Positions 25,690 through 34,529 are shown, counted from the stretch's first letter. The stretch is 36,177 nucleotides of DNA from Bryobacterales bacterium (GCA_025350625.1 JANXXL010000260.1:1-36177), one strand, 5' to 3'. The notes: a model not told the origin generated them from the sequence alone. A program made the numbers and translations.

Positions 25690-28647
25690 TCACTTCGCCA
25701 GCACCGGAACCGCAGTGAAAAAGTTGCCATTCGCGCGAATCCCCACCACACTGATCTGCGCGCCGCCTACCGGATCGAACTCCACCGTTCCACGCTTCCC
25801 CGCGCTAACCGGATAATTCCCGTCGAGCACAAAAGCCGAATGCCCGTTGCCTGGAAGCGATAACGTTCCGGTCTGGAGCACCGCCCCCATGTCATCGCGC
25901 ACAATCACCCCGATACTCGCCGCATTGCTCGCAAGATTCGCCAGCGCCACGCCGATTTTCAGAATGCCGGAATTATCGAAAGGCACTAGATAAGCACTGG
26001 CGTTGCCGCTTTGCAGTGGTACCGTAGCCTCTTGCCCGCTGGGATCGTACCGCAGCAGAGCGAAACCGCTGGCGCTGCCGTTGGTGGTAAGTTGCGCCGA
26101 GCCCACCGCCGCTTGCCCGTCCAGGCCTTGCGCCTGAATCGCGAGCGACGCGCCCGCCGCCAGCGTTCGCGTGACCTGCGCAGCCGTCAGCGTGCTGCCG
26201 TCTTCGAGGATCGTGAGCGGCAGCGCCAGCGGATTTCCAACGTCATCGAAAAAGCGCAAGCTGATGTTCGCGCCGGCCGCCCCGGTATTCACCACTGAGA
26301 AGATCGATCGCCATCCCGCGCCGGAGACGATATGAGCCATGCCTCCCCCGCCCTCGCTCCCTCGCGCGATGACGGGAATCGGAGTAAAAGCGCTGCCATT
26401 CGAGCGCAGCGCCATCACGCTGATCTGTCCCCCGGGCGGCGTAAAAAATTCCATCGTGCCGCGCTTGCCTGCGGTTCCGGGGTATTGTACGGAGAGCGTA
26501 AACGCCGTGTGTCCCAGCGCCGCCAGGGAAATCGACCCATTGCCAATTTGCGTCCCCGCGTCGTCGCGAATGGTGAAAGAAACGTTCTGCGCCTGCGCTC
26601 CCAAATTCGCAATTCCTACCCCGGTGCCCAGAGCATTCACCAGACTCGTATTGTCGAAAAGCACCACGTAAGAGCTGGCGTTGCGAGTCTCCAGCGGGAC
26701 CGCCGCCTCCTGTCCGCTAGGAGCGTAGCGCAGCATCTCAAACCCATTAATACTGCCCGCTGTCGACAAGCCCGCCCATCCGGCACTGAACGCCTGACCG
26801 CCCGGACCAATGGTGTCGAGCATCAAAACCGAATTCGACGCCATGCTTTGGATTACTTGAGATGCATTCACCGGCGCTCCAGTCCCCTGCGGAAACGTAA
26901 ACGGTAAATTCAATGCGCCCCCGGCATCGCCATAAAGGTTCACCGCGATCGAAGCTGCTGACGCGCCCGGATTCAGCAGGGTGAATGTGGTCTCCCAGCC
27001 GCCGCCGGCCGCTAGATGCGCGAGCGATCCCCCGGAGCTAACCGTATGCAGCGTAGTCTTTGTAACCGGCGCGAATTGGCTGTTGCCGGAATACGCCACG
27101 CTGATGCTCTTGGTCCCCGCCGTAGCGGAAGCCAGGATGCAATTCCCCGCCCCCACCGTCGCCGTACAACTCGCGGACCCGTCCGTTACCGTGACGTTCC
27201 CCGTAGGCGTACCCGGAGTCGCCGTGACCGAATAACCCACCACATACGTCTGTCCCACCTGACTGGGTTCGGGGCTGATCGTTCCAATAGTCAGCGTGAC
27301 CGCCGCCAGACTTGCCCCGCTCACCGCGAGCGTCGCCGCAGCAGTCCGCGTAAGGGACCCGCTGCTGCCGACGATCGTGAACGGATAGGTCCCCCCCGCC
27401 AAACTGCCTAAGGTGGCTACGCTGAAACTGGCTCCCGTAGCCGACAAAGTCAAGGCGCTCGCAGTAGCGCCGGCCGGCAGCCCGCTTACGCTGAAATTCA
27501 CGCTTCCCGAAAAACCGTTTACCGGAATAATCGCCACCGTGTAGTTGCCCGTCGCCCCGCCCGCCGCTACCGTCTGCTGGCCCACCATCGGCGACAAAGC
27601 AAAATCGGGCCCCGGCGTATACGACAAGGCGCAATACCCGCCCCCCGCATTTACCCAGTTCTGTTGAATCAGATAATCCTTCGCGCCCAGCCGCATATTG
27701 GCCATGGACCCGTTGAGCGACGTATAAGTGGCCCCGAAAGTCCACGCGCATTTGTCCGCGTTCTCGTCACCATTCGAATCGGACCACGCGTCCAGGTCCG
27801 GGTCCGTTGCGATCTCTTCCAGTTCGTGCGCCACCGAACTGGCCATGCCGTCGGCGATTGCGTTTCCATTGGGACTTATCGATTGCCTTGCGCAGTTGCG
27901 GACACGGGCCGGACCTGTGTTCCCCACGAAGGCGAAATGAATGTTCGTGCCGGTGAGCGGCAGCTCCGAGTGCCACCCGCAGAATGTATCCGGGAATCCC
28001 GGCAACGCCACGTCCGCCGACGTCAACACAAAATACGCGCCGTTTGAATCCATCGGCAATCTACCCTGGCTGATAGCGTTCGACACAATGGTCCAGATGT
28101 CCCTGTCTCTGAGACTGACGCCGCGCGAGTAATTGTCCGGAATAGCGGCGCCCAAACTGACCGCATTGGAGACGCTTCTTCCCGACCCGTCGAAATATCC
28201 GGAATTGATGTTGTAATATGGCGAACCCCCAATGTTATTGGCGAGGTTTGTCAGGATATCGATCGAACTGGCGTCCCAGTTTCCATACCAGATGTAATAG
28301 ACGTGGGTAGTTCCCAAGAGAACCGCCCCGCCGGCGTAAGCGATTTGGTTTCCCGAGGTGATCGCCGCCCCGGCAGCGTTGTTATTGAGCACTACCGTTC
28401 GCGGACGGTTTCCTCTGCCATCCGCGCGTGGCCCGTGCCGTGCCGGAACGTCCTGAGCGGACGCTCTGGGCGCAGCGATCCATAAGGCGATGAACAGCGA
28501 CGCCAGCAGCATACCTCCCGCAGTCCGCCCCGCGGCTGTTCGAATCTGAATAGAGAGCTTTCTCACCGGATTCCGTCTGCCGCCGCCTAGCATGCGCAGC
28601 CCCGCACACTGATCATACTTGCGATAGACGCCGACCGCACCATCCAC
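25690..28647 (-). CDS. Secreted EXORDIUM/PHI-1-like protein with Ig-like and duplicated C-terminal modules
   Basis: A 985-residue exported protein. The signal core is about residues 46-64 (MLLASLFIALWIAAPRASA). Residues about 100-343 match the phosphate-induced protein 1/EXORDIUM family: YYIWYGNW (117-124), SPYYNINSGY, FCGWH (222-226), AHELEEIATDPDLDAW (273-288) and ENADKCAW. Residues about 348-450 and 455-537 look like bacterial Ig-like domains. Residues 539-765 and 766-985 are two copies of one module (AHLAAGGGWETTFTLLNPG vs AHIVSGAGWRSIFSVVNTG; RYAPSGQEAAVPL vs RYDPSGQEATVPL; AGKRGTMEF vs AGKRGTVEF). The start is uncertain; ATG 28647, ATG 28593 and GTG 28566 are all possible. Function is unknown in bacteria; the HELEE motif may bind a metal. 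Confidence 0.85.
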   Translation of the reverse strand: MDGAVGVYRKYDQCAGLRMLGGGRRNPVRKLSIQIRTAAGRTAGGMLLASLFIALWIAAPRASAQDVPARHGPRADGRGNRPRTVVLNNNAAGAAITSGNQIAYAGGAVLLGTTHVYYIWYGNWDASSIDILTNLANNIGGSPYYNINSGYFDGSGRSVSNAVSLGAAIPDNYSRGVSLRDRDIWTIVSNAISQGRLPMDSNGAYFVLTSADVALPGFPDTFCGWHSELPLTGTNIHFAFVGNTGPARVRNCARQSISPNGNAIADGMASSVAHELEEIATDPDLDAWSDSNGDENADKCAWTFGATYTSLNGSMANMRLGAKDYLIQQNWVNAGGGYCALSYTPGPDFALSPMVGQQTVAAGGATGNYTVAIIPVNGFSGSVNFSVSGLPAGATASALTLSATGASFSVATLGSLAGGTYPFTIVGSSGSLTRTAAATLAVSGASLAAVTLTIGTISPEPSQVGQTYVVGYSVTATPGTPTGNVTVTDGSASCTATVGAGNCILASATAGTKSISVAYSGNSQFAPVTKTTLHTVSSGGSLAHLAAGGGWETTFTLLNPGASAASIAVNLYGDAGGALNLPFTFPQGTGAPVNASQVIQSMASNSVLMLDTIGPGGQAFSAGWAGLSTAGSINGFEMLRYAPSGQEAAVPLETRNASSYVVLFDNTSLVNALGTGVGIANLGAQAQNVSFTIRDDAGTQIGNGSISLAALGHTAFTLSVQYPGTAGKRGTMEFFTPPGGQISVMALRSNGSAFTPIPVIARGSEGGGGMAHIVSGAGWRSIFSVVNTGAAGANISLRFFDDVGNPLALPLTILEDGSTLTAAQVTRTLAAGASLAIQAQGLDGQAAVGSAQLTTNGSASGFALLRYDPSGQEATVPLQSGNASAYLVPFDNSGILKIGVALANLASNAASIGVIVRDDMGAVLQTGTLSLPGNGHSAFVLDGNYPVSAGKRGTVEFDPVGGAQISVVGIRANGNFFTAVPVLAK
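25693..26352 (-). repeat. C-terminal module, copy 2 (residues 766-985)
   Basis: Second copy of the roughly 220-residue module at the end of the EXORDIUM-like protein. It aligns along its whole length with copy 1, including GQEATVPL, VPFDNSG, VRDDMGAVLQTG and AGKRGTVEF. Confidence 0.8.
26353..27033 (-). repeat. C-terminal module, copy 1 (residues 539-765)
   Basis: First copy of the module, with GQEAAVPL, VLFDNTS, IRDDAGTQIGNG and AGKRGTMEF at matching positions. A Glu/Gly linker (RGSEGGGG) joins it to copy 2. Confidence 0.8.
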
Positions 28648-28763
28648 GGTTCCGGCGAAAACACTCAGAATGAGGAGGAATAAACCCTAGACCTCAACGC
28701 GGGCGCTACCGTTCCCTGGAACTTTTGCGTTATCACCCTCGTAAGTTGGACAGGGAGCTTTTT

Positions 28764-28919
28764 ATGTTCACCTTCCTGATCTGGTGCGTGCTCTTCGTTC
28801 TGTGCTGGCCGCTGGCAATTTTAGCGCTGCTGCTTTATCCCTTTATTTGGCTGATTCTGCTGCCGTTCCGCTTGGTAGGGATCGCGGTGGAAGGTGCACT
28901 GAAGCTGGCAGGGCCGTAG
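28764..28919 (+). CDS. Small hydrophobic membrane protein
   Basis: A 51-residue protein that is almost entirely hydrophobic (MFTFLIWCVLFVLCWPLAIL then LYPFIWLILLPFRLVG), enough for one or two membrane passes, with a short amphipathic tail. AGGGAG at 28752-28757 with 6-nt spacing supports the ATG. No family function is known to me. It stands alone between the divergent EXORDIUM-like gene and the convergent E1 gene. Confidence 0.7.
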   Translation: MFTFLIWCVLFVLCWPLAILALLLYPFIWLILLPFRLVGIAVEGALKLAGP

Positions 28920-29242
28920 TTACCCTTCCGTTCAGCCTGGTCCGGCGAATTGCATGATCCGCACCACGGCTCCCACTTTCCCGTGACGCGGCCGGTCGCT
29001 CCGTTTTCCCCCGCGCAACGTATGTCTTAGCGCTTTGATGACTCGGCGCCTTCCTCCCGCGCCTGCTAATGTCCAGGCATGAGAATCGGGTCCACCCACT
29101 GGGATCCCCGGTCGCAAGTGTGCGGAAGTCTCGAGCTCCTCCGCCCGTTGCAAAAGCAGTGTGGTGGTAGCGGAGCACCGGTAACTCCGTCCCCCACGGT
29201 AACGGCCTTCGGGTCGTGGATCTCGGGATGAGATCTCAGGGG
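28920..29242. other. Non-coding stretch with stable hairpins
   Basis: I see no convincing gene here; the short frames present have base use unlike the neighbours and no good ribosome-binding site. The right part (29171-29235) holds several stems: CGGAG/CTCCG (29171-29175 with 29185-29189), ACGGCC-UUCG-GGTCGT (29202-29217, a 6-bp stem with one G-U pair capped by a cUUCGg tetraloop on the plus strand), and GATCTC/GAGATC (29219-29235). They lie just past the stop of the minus-strand E1 gene. No T-tract follows on either strand, so they are not classical intrinsic terminators. Confidence 0.5.
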
Positions 29243-31408
29243 TTAATGCCGTCTTGGAGGCCTCCGACAGGATGCAGAGAAGTAAAGAAGGGAAGAGGGA
29301 GCGGCCAGCCTAATACGCCAAAATACGCGCAGCTTCCTCGACGATATTTTCCACCTGCGGGAGAATCTCGTTTCGAGCGAAGGCGCATAGCCCACCCAGG
29401 TGTCGAGCGCCCCAATGCGCCCCACCGGTGCGTCCAGCCGCGCAAACAACTCGCTCGCGATGCGCGCGGAGATCTCCGCGCCGAATCCCCAGGAGAGCGT
29501 GTCTTCATGCACCACCATCACGCGGCTGGTCTTTTCGACCGACGCCTGGATGGCCGGCCAATCGTAAGGATTCAGCGTCCGCAGATCGATCACCTCCACC
29601 GTCGCGCGCGGATTTTGCTGCTCGATCTGGAGCGACGCTTGGAGCGACTTCTGCACCAGCGCCCCGTACGTCACGATAGTCAGATTCGCCCCCGGCTTCA
29701 CCACTTTGCCTTTGCCGAAAGGAATCAGATAATCCGGCCCCGGATGTTGCGTGCGATTGTAAGGCTCGCGATACAGCCGCTTGTGCTCCAGAAATAACAC
29801 CGGATCGTCGCACCGAATCGCCGTCCGCAGCAGCCCGCACGCATCGAGCGCATTCGAAGGAAACACCACCCGCAGCCCCGGAATATGCGTGAACACGGAC
29901 TCCGCGCATTGGCTGTGATAAATCGCCCCGCCGTTGAGGTACCCTCCGGTCGCGACGCGAATTACCATCGGCGCCGGCCATGCGTTGTGCGAGCGCCACC
30001 GCAGCGACGCCAGTTCATCGCGGATCTGCATCATCGCGGGCCAGATGTAGTCCAGAAACTGAATCTCCACCACCGGCTTCAACCCGCGTATCGCCATGCC
30101 CGCCGCCCGGCCCACAATCGCCGCCTCCGCGATCGGAGCGTTAAACACTCGCCGCGAACCATAAGCGGTCTGCAAGCCCTGAGTGGCTTTGAACACGCCG
30201 CCCTTACCCTTGACCTCTTTCAAATTCCCCTCGCGGCTGCAATCCGCGACATCCTCGCCGAAGACCACTATATTCTCGTTACGCGCCATCTCTTCGCTGA
30301 TCGTCAGCGTGATGGTATCCACCATCGTGCGCGGCACGCCCGAGCATTTGGCCTCAGTCTCAAACTCGCTCGAAGTGGGGTCTACAGTTTCCGAATACAG
30401 ATACCGCATCGCCGAACCCTTCGGTGGTTGCGGAGCCTTCAACGCCCGCTCCGTCACTTCCTGAATTTCGAGATCCACCGCCTGCATCAACTGTTCAAGC
30501 GCGCCCCGGCCGAGCGCTCCGCTCGATACCAGATATTCCGACAGGATCGTCACCGGATCGCGCCGCGCTTCTTCCGCGCGTTCGGCCGCCGTCTTATAAA
30601 GCTTCTCGTCGTCTGAAAGGGAATGCGAATACGGACGCGTGCAGAGCGCGTGCACAAACGCCGGCTTGCGTTCCCGGCGGCAGTAATTTACAGCCTCGGC
30701 GCAGGTGGCGTAGGATGCTAGAAAATCGGTGCCGTCGCAACGAAGAACCCGCAAATTGGGATGCCCCTCCACCAGCCTCGAAATATCGCCGCCCGGAGTC
30801 TGATGCTCCACGGGAACCGATATGGCGAAGCCGTTATCTTGAATCAAAAAGATCACCGGCAGCGCTTCGAGACACGCCGCGTTCACCGCTTCCCAGAACT
30901 CTCCTTCGCTGGTGGCGCCTTCGCCGATACTTGTGAGCGTCACCGCATCCGAGGCCGGATCCAGGTAGCGATTCGCATGCGCGCAGCCCACCGCCGGCAG
31001 CAACTGCGTGCCCGTCGCCGACGATGGCGAGACGATGTGCAGCTTCACCGAGCTCCAGTGCGATGGCATCTGCCGCCCGCCCGATGACGGATCGGCTTCC
31101 GCGCCCACCGCCTGCAGCAGCATGTCCTCGGGCGTCATTCCCAACGCCAGCGCCAGCGCGCGATCGCGATAGTACGGGAAAAACCAATCATGCCCGGGAC
31201 GCAGCGCCATGCCCGCCGCCGTCTGAATGCCCTCGTGCCCCGCCCCGCTGACCTGGAAAAAAATCTTGTTCTGGCGCTTCAGCAGAATCTCCCGGTCGTC
31301 GATGCGCCGGGACGTGTACATGATGCGAAAAGCCCGGATCAGGTCGCGAGCTTCCAACCGGGTTGGAAGCTCGCGAAGTTCCGGGTCGGTAGCGGCGCTC
31401 GTCAGCAT
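29243..31408 (-). CDS. Fused alpha/beta E1 of a branched-chain-type 2-oxoacid dehydrogenase, frameshifted near the end
   Basis: The thiamine-diphosphate E1 component decarboxylates a 2-oxo acid and passes the acyl group to lipoyl-E2. One chain joins the alpha part (about 1-340; TPP motif [20 protein letters not shown] and [10 protein letters not shown]) and the beta part (about 365-680; [56 protein letters not shown]). The fused form resembles 2-oxoisovalerate dehydrogenase. After Glu679 the frame reads [13 protein letters not shown]..., unrelated to E1. Adding one A to the AAA run at 29371-29373 restores [20 protein letters not shown] and a stop at 29310, giving 699 residues. So either a sequencing deletion or a real 1-nt frameshift replaces the last 20 residues with 42 others. 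No E2 or E3 gene is nearby. Confidence 0.9.
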   Translation of the reverse strand: MLTSAATDPELRELPTRLEARDLIRAFRIMYTSRRIDDREILLKRQNKIFFQVSGAGHEGIQTAAGMALRPGHDWFFPYYRDRALALALGMTPEDMLLQAVGAEADPSSGGRQMPSHWSSVKLHIVSPSSATGTQLLPAVGCAHANRYLDPASDAVTLTSIGEGATSEGEFWEAVNAACLEALPVIFLIQDNGFAISVPVEHQTPGGDISRLVEGHPNLRVLRCDGTDFLASYATCAEAVNYCRRERKPAFVHALCTRPYSHSLSDDEKLYKTAAERAEEARRDPVTILSEYLVSSGALGRGALEQLMQAVDLEIQEVTERALKAPQPPKGSAMRYLYSETVDPTSSEFETEAKCSGVPRTMVDTITLTISEEMARNENIVVFGEDVADCSREGNLKEVKGKGGVFKATQGLQTAYGSRRVFNAPIAEAAIVGRAAGMAIRGLKPVVEIQFLDYIWPAMMQIRDELASLRWRSHNAWPAPMVIRVATGGYLNGGAIYHSQCAESVFTHIPGLRVVFPSNALDACGLLRTAIRCDDPVLFLEHKRLYREPYNRTQHPGPDYLIPFGKGKVVKPGANLTIVTYGALVQKSLQASLQIEQQNPRATVEVIDLRTLNPYDWPAIQASVEKTSRVMVVHEDTLSWGFGAEISARIASELFARLDAPVGRIGALDTWVGYAPSLETRFSRRWKISSRKLRVFWRIRLAAPSSLLYFSASCRRPPRRH

Positions 31409-31423
31409 GATTAGCCCTAATCA
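31408..31423. promoter_or_regulatory. 16-bp perfect inverted repeat at the E1 start codon
   Basis: TGATTAG-CC-CTAATCA is a perfect 7+7 palindrome whose edge is the first base of the E1 start codon (ATG on the minus strand at 31406-31408). A minus-strand TACACT (31423-31428) adjoins and overlaps its other end and could be the -10 box. A repressor bound here would block transcription start. It could also form by chance. Confidence 0.35.
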
Positions 31424-31511
31424 GTGTAGCAATCAGCCAGCCACCAAGGCATCAAAAGCGCCCCACATTACCCACTGGCGGGAATGCCAAAATAGAAGGC
31501 CGAGGAGGGAC

Positions 31512-32543
31512 ATGACAGCTCTTGTGATCGCCATAGTTTTGGCAACAACGCCGCTTGCCGCACAGTGGCTACACCAGCCCACGCCGGGAATTCCGCGCAC
31601 CGCCGACGGCAAGCCAAACCTCGCGGCCCCGGCGCCCCGCACCGCTCTCGGCAAACCAGACCTCTCGGGCCTGTGGACAAAAAGCGCAGACAAGTTCTAC
31701 AACAACATTGCAGCCGATCTAAAAGCGGGTGACGTGCAACCGTGGGCGGACACTTTATATCAGCAGCGCAAGAAGGATTACGGCAAGGACAGCATGGAAG
31801 TCCTGTGCCTTCCGCACGGTCCCGCCTACACCACCAGTCCTTACCGCGACTCCAAGATTATTCAGACCCCGGCCGTGATCGTGATCCTCAACAACGACCT
31901 CACCTATCGCCAGATTTTTCTGGATGGCCGCGATTTGGAGAAGGATCCCAACCCCAATTGGATGGGCTACTCAGTGGGACATTGGGACGGCGACACGCTG
32001 GTCGTCGAAAGCAACGGCTACAACGACAAGACCTGGCTGGATTATGACGGCCACCCTCACACCGAGACCCTGCGTGTAACCGAGCGCTATCGCCGCCCTG
32101 ACTTCGGTCACATCGAACTCGAGGTCACGTTGGACGATCCCAAAGCCTACGCCAAGCCGTGGACAGTCGCGATCAAGATGGAGCTGACCCCGGACACGGA
32201 GATCCTCGAACTAGTCTGCGACAACGAAAAAGACCGCGCGCACATGCCCAGCAACGCCAAGGGAAGCGACCTCCACGTGCCGCCCGAGACTCTTCGCAAG
32301 TACGCCGGCACTTATGAGACCCGGGAAGGCAGCAAGACCCACACCGTTGAAGTGAGCGCATCCGATGACGCATTATTCTGGGACTTCGATGGCGCCGGCA
32401 AACAGAAGCTGGTGGCTGTCTCCGAGACCACTTTCTCTCTCAGCGGCACGGTGATCGAATTCGTGAAGGACCCACAAGGCGCGGTCACCACTTTCCGCAT
32501 GCAGGAAGTAGAAGGGGAAACCAAGGGGCAGCGCAGAAAGTAA
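31512..32543 (+). CDS. Secreted protein of an uncharacterised acidobacterial-type family
   Basis: A 343-residue exported protein with no function I can assign. The signal peptide is MTALVIAIVLATTPLAAQ. The mature part opens with paired RTADGKPNLAAPAPRTALGKPDLSGLWTK, a motif I associate with multi-copy secreted proteins of acidobacteria. It continues with beta-rich repeats including GHWDGDTLVVESNGYNDKTWLD, HTETLRVTERYRRPDFGHIEL and YAGTYETREG. No catalytic motif stands out. The ATG at 31512 has AGGAGG at 31503-31508 (3-nt spacing, rather short). It converges on the PH-like gene with 3 bp between stops. Confidence 0.8.
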   Translation: MTALVIAIVLATTPLAAQWLHQPTPGIPRTADGKPNLAAPAPRTALGKPDLSGLWTKSADKFYNNIAADLKAGDVQPWADTLYQQRKKDYGKDSMEVLCLPHGPAYTTSPYRDSKIIQTPAVIVILNNDLTYRQIFLDGRDLEKDPNPNWMGYSVGHWDGDTLVVESNGYNDKTWLDYDGHPHTETLRVTERYRRPDFGHIELEVTLDDPKAYAKPWTVAIKMELTPDTEILELVCDNEKDRAHMPSNAKGSDLHVPPETLRKYAGTYETREGSKTHTVEVSASDDALFWDFDGAGKQKLVAVSETTFSLSGTVIEFVKDPQGAVTTFRMQEVEGETKGQRRK

Positions 32544-32546
32544 CTT

Positions 32547-32984
32547 TTAGTAGTCGTGTTCCCGGTTCATAAGCATCAAGTCGCGGAGTTCCTGCGCGAC
32601 GGGGTGTTCCTGCCCGGGCCACAGGAAGCGAAACTTAGGCATGAAGACGATGGAAGCTCCAAAGCCAATGTCGCGATCGAAGGTCACCGTGACTTGGTGC
32701 GTTTTTTCCCAGCGGCTCCCGGTGACTTTGACGACGTCCCGCCAGGGAACGCGCACTTCGCGGACGTAATTTGAAATCACCAGGCCATCTTCATCGATAG
32801 CCACTTTTTTGATCCGGACGTAATACCAATAGATACTCCCAACGGCGAGCGCTCCCGCAGGAATAAATATCGGCAGGAAACGGCCGCGAGCGGAAGCGAT
32901 CCCGACCCCCAACATCGCGGCGACGACAAAGGGAAGAATGAATTTGGTAATGAAAGTCTGCGCAGATGAAATGACGCGCGGCAC
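32547..32984 (-). CDS. Small membrane protein with a PH-like domain
   Basis: A 145-residue protein. Two hydrophobic segments (about 13-30 and 37-54) precede a soluble part whose strands resemble the bacterial PH-like (bPH) domain: KKVAIDEDGLVISNYVREVRVPWRDVVKVTG, then QVTVTFDRDIGFGASIVFMP. Such proteins are usually of unknown function at the membrane. The GTG start directly follows the gatB stop (TGA then GTG), so it is probably translated with gatB. Confidence 0.7.
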   Translation of the reverse strand: MPRVISSAQTFITKFILPFVVAAMLGVGIASARGRFLPIFIPAGALAVGSIYWYYVRIKKVAIDEDGLVISNYVREVRVPWRDVVKVTGSRWEKTHQVTVTFDRDIGFGASIVFMPKFRFLWPGQEHPVAQELRDLMLMNREHDY

Positions 32985-34460
32985 TCACAGCTTCTCTTTG
33001 AACATGCGGTTGACCACCGCCGGGTCGGCTTGACCGCGGCTGGCCTTCATCGCCTGGCCGACCAGAAAGCCGATCACCTGCTGCTTGCCCCCTTTATATT
33101 GCTCCACCTGTTTGGGGTTGGCAGCGATGACTTCGTCGATGATCTTCGCGAGCGCGCCTTCGTCGCTGATCGACTCCAATCCCTCGCGAGCGATAATCGC
33201 TTCCGCGGTTTCATTCGCCGCCGCCATTTTCGGGAAAATGTCCTTGGCGAGTTTGCCGTTGATCTTGCCTTGCGCTATCAACGCCAGCAGTTGGCCCAGT
33301 CGTTCGGCCGAAACTGGCGAGTCCTCAATGTCTTTGCCCTCCTCTTTAAGGAGCGCCGAAAGATCGCCCATCACCCAGTTGGCAGCCGCGCGCGCATCGC
33401 CACTCGTGGCCACTACTTTCTCGAAATATTCACTCATGGCGCGCGTGGCGGTGAGCACCTCGGCGTCATACTCGCGCAGCCCGTAATCCGCCAGGAAGCG
33501 TCCACGCCGTGACGCGGGCAGCTCCGGCATGCGCTCGCGAACGCGTTCTCTCCAGGCATCGCTCACGCGCAGCGGAACCAGGTCCGGCTCCGGGAAATAA
33601 CGATAATCGTGCGCGTGCTCCTTGCTGCGCATGCTGACGGTTTCGTCGGTCTCCGGATTATACAGGCGAGTCTCCTGCACCACCCGGCCGCCGCTCTCGA
33701 TCAGCGCCACCTGGCGGGCGATTTCGTGGTCCAGCGCCATCCGCAGAAACTTGAAGGAATTGAGGTTCTTGACTTCCGCCTTCGTGCCGAGTTTTTCCGC
33801 CCCGCGCAGGCGCACGCTGACGTTCGCATCGCAGCGCAAGTGGCCCTTCTCCATATCGCAAGTCGATACATTCAGGTACTGCATCACCTGCTTGATCTCG
33901 GTGAGGTACGCGTAGGCTTCGCCCGAGGTGCGCATGTCCGGCTCGCTCACGATTTCGATCAGCGGAGTGCCGCTGCGGTTGAGATCGACATAGGTGTAGC
34001 GGTCGGAGTCCTTGAAGCCGTCGTGGATACTCTTGCCCGCGTCGTCTTCCATATGCACTCGCGTCACGCCGATGCGCTTGGCAGCTCCGTCGGCCATCAC
34101 CTCGACGAAACCATGCTCGGCCAGAGGCTGGTCGTATTGCGAAATTTGATAGCCCTTGGGCAAGTCCGGATAAAAGTAATTCTTGCGCGCAAAAATCGAC
34201 TTCGGATTGACCGTGCAGTGAAGCGCGAGCGACGCCTCGATGGCGAGTTCGACTGCCTGCCGGTTAAGCACCGGCAAAGCTCCCGGCAGCCCCAGGCACA
34301 CCGGACAAACGTTGCTGTTGGGAGCGGCGCCGAAACTGGTAGCGCAACCACAGAAAATCTTAGTGCGCGTGGCAAGCTGAACGTGGACTTCGAGACCGAT
34401 GACGGCCTCGTATTTAGCAATCAGCTCAGGCGTGGCCAGCGTTTCCATGCTGGAGGACAT
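32985..34460 (-). CDS. gatB: Asp/Glu-tRNA(Asn/Gln) amidotransferase subunit B
   Basis: GatB is the kinase/tRNA-binding subunit of the GatCAB amidotransferase, which makes Gln-tRNA or Asn-tRNA from misacylated precursors. The 491 residues begin with YEAVIGLEVHVQLATRTKIFCGC, followed by the zinc-cysteine pair in NVCPVCLGLPGALPVLN. Other typical blocks are FYPDLPKGYQISQYD, TRVHMEDDAGKS, DLNRSGTPLIEIVSEPD, CDANVSVR and HAHDYRYFPEPDL. The C-terminal GatB/YqeY tail ends QVIGFLVGQAMKASRGQADP. A perfect TATAAT ends 6 bp before the ATG at 34460, suggesting a leaderless message. The other Gat subunits are not in the window. Confidence 0.97.
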   Translation of the reverse strand: MSSSMETLATPELIAKYEAVIGLEVHVQLATRTKIFCGCATSFGAAPNSNVCPVCLGLPGALPVLNRQAVELAIEASLALHCTVNPKSIFARKNYFYPDLPKGYQISQYDQPLAEHGFVEVMADGAAKRIGVTRVHMEDDAGKSIHDGFKDSDRYTYVDLNRSGTPLIEIVSEPDMRTSGEAYAYLTEIKQVMQYLNVSTCDMEKGHLRCDANVSVRLRGAEKLGTKAEVKNLNSFKFLRMALDHEIARQVALIESGGRVVQETRLYNPETDETVSMRSKEHAHDYRYFPEPDLVPLRVSDAWRERVRERMPELPASRRGRFLADYGLREYDAEVLTATRAMSEYFEKVVATSGDARAAANWVMGDLSALLKEEGKDIEDSPVSAERLGQLLALIAQGKINGKLAKDIFPKMAAANETAEAIIAREGLESISDEGALAKIIDEVIAANPKQVEQYKGGKQQVIGFLVGQAMKASRGQADPAVVNRMFKEKL

Positions 34461-34466
34461 ATCGAA

Positions 34467-34472
34467 ATTATA
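34467..34472 (-). promoter_or_regulatory. Perfect -10 box TATAAT immediately before gatB
   Basis: On the minus strand TATAAT is separated by 6 bp from the gatB ATG, so transcription would start at about the A of the ATG. No purine-rich ribosome-binding site exists in between. No good -35 hexamer is seen at 16-18 bp upstream. Confidence 0.5.
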
Positions 34473-34529
34473 AAGGTACGGAGCTTTTGGTAATGGGTGG
34501 ATAACTTCCGAGTCACGTCTCGCCCTGGT

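Noticed and set aside
28711-28722. 12-bp palindrome GTTCCCTGGAAC between the EXORDIUM-like and small membrane genes
   Set aside because: Short enough to occur by chance and not placed at a recognisable promoter.
28932-29153. 73-codon minus-strand frame in the gap after the small membrane protein
   Set aside because: TTG start without a ribosome-binding site, third-base use weaker than in neighbours, no recognisable domain.
29160-29220. tRNA-like fold
   Set aside because: The 5-bp stem CGGAG/CTCCG has a 9-base loop rather than 7, and no acceptor stem, T-loop or conserved bases were found.
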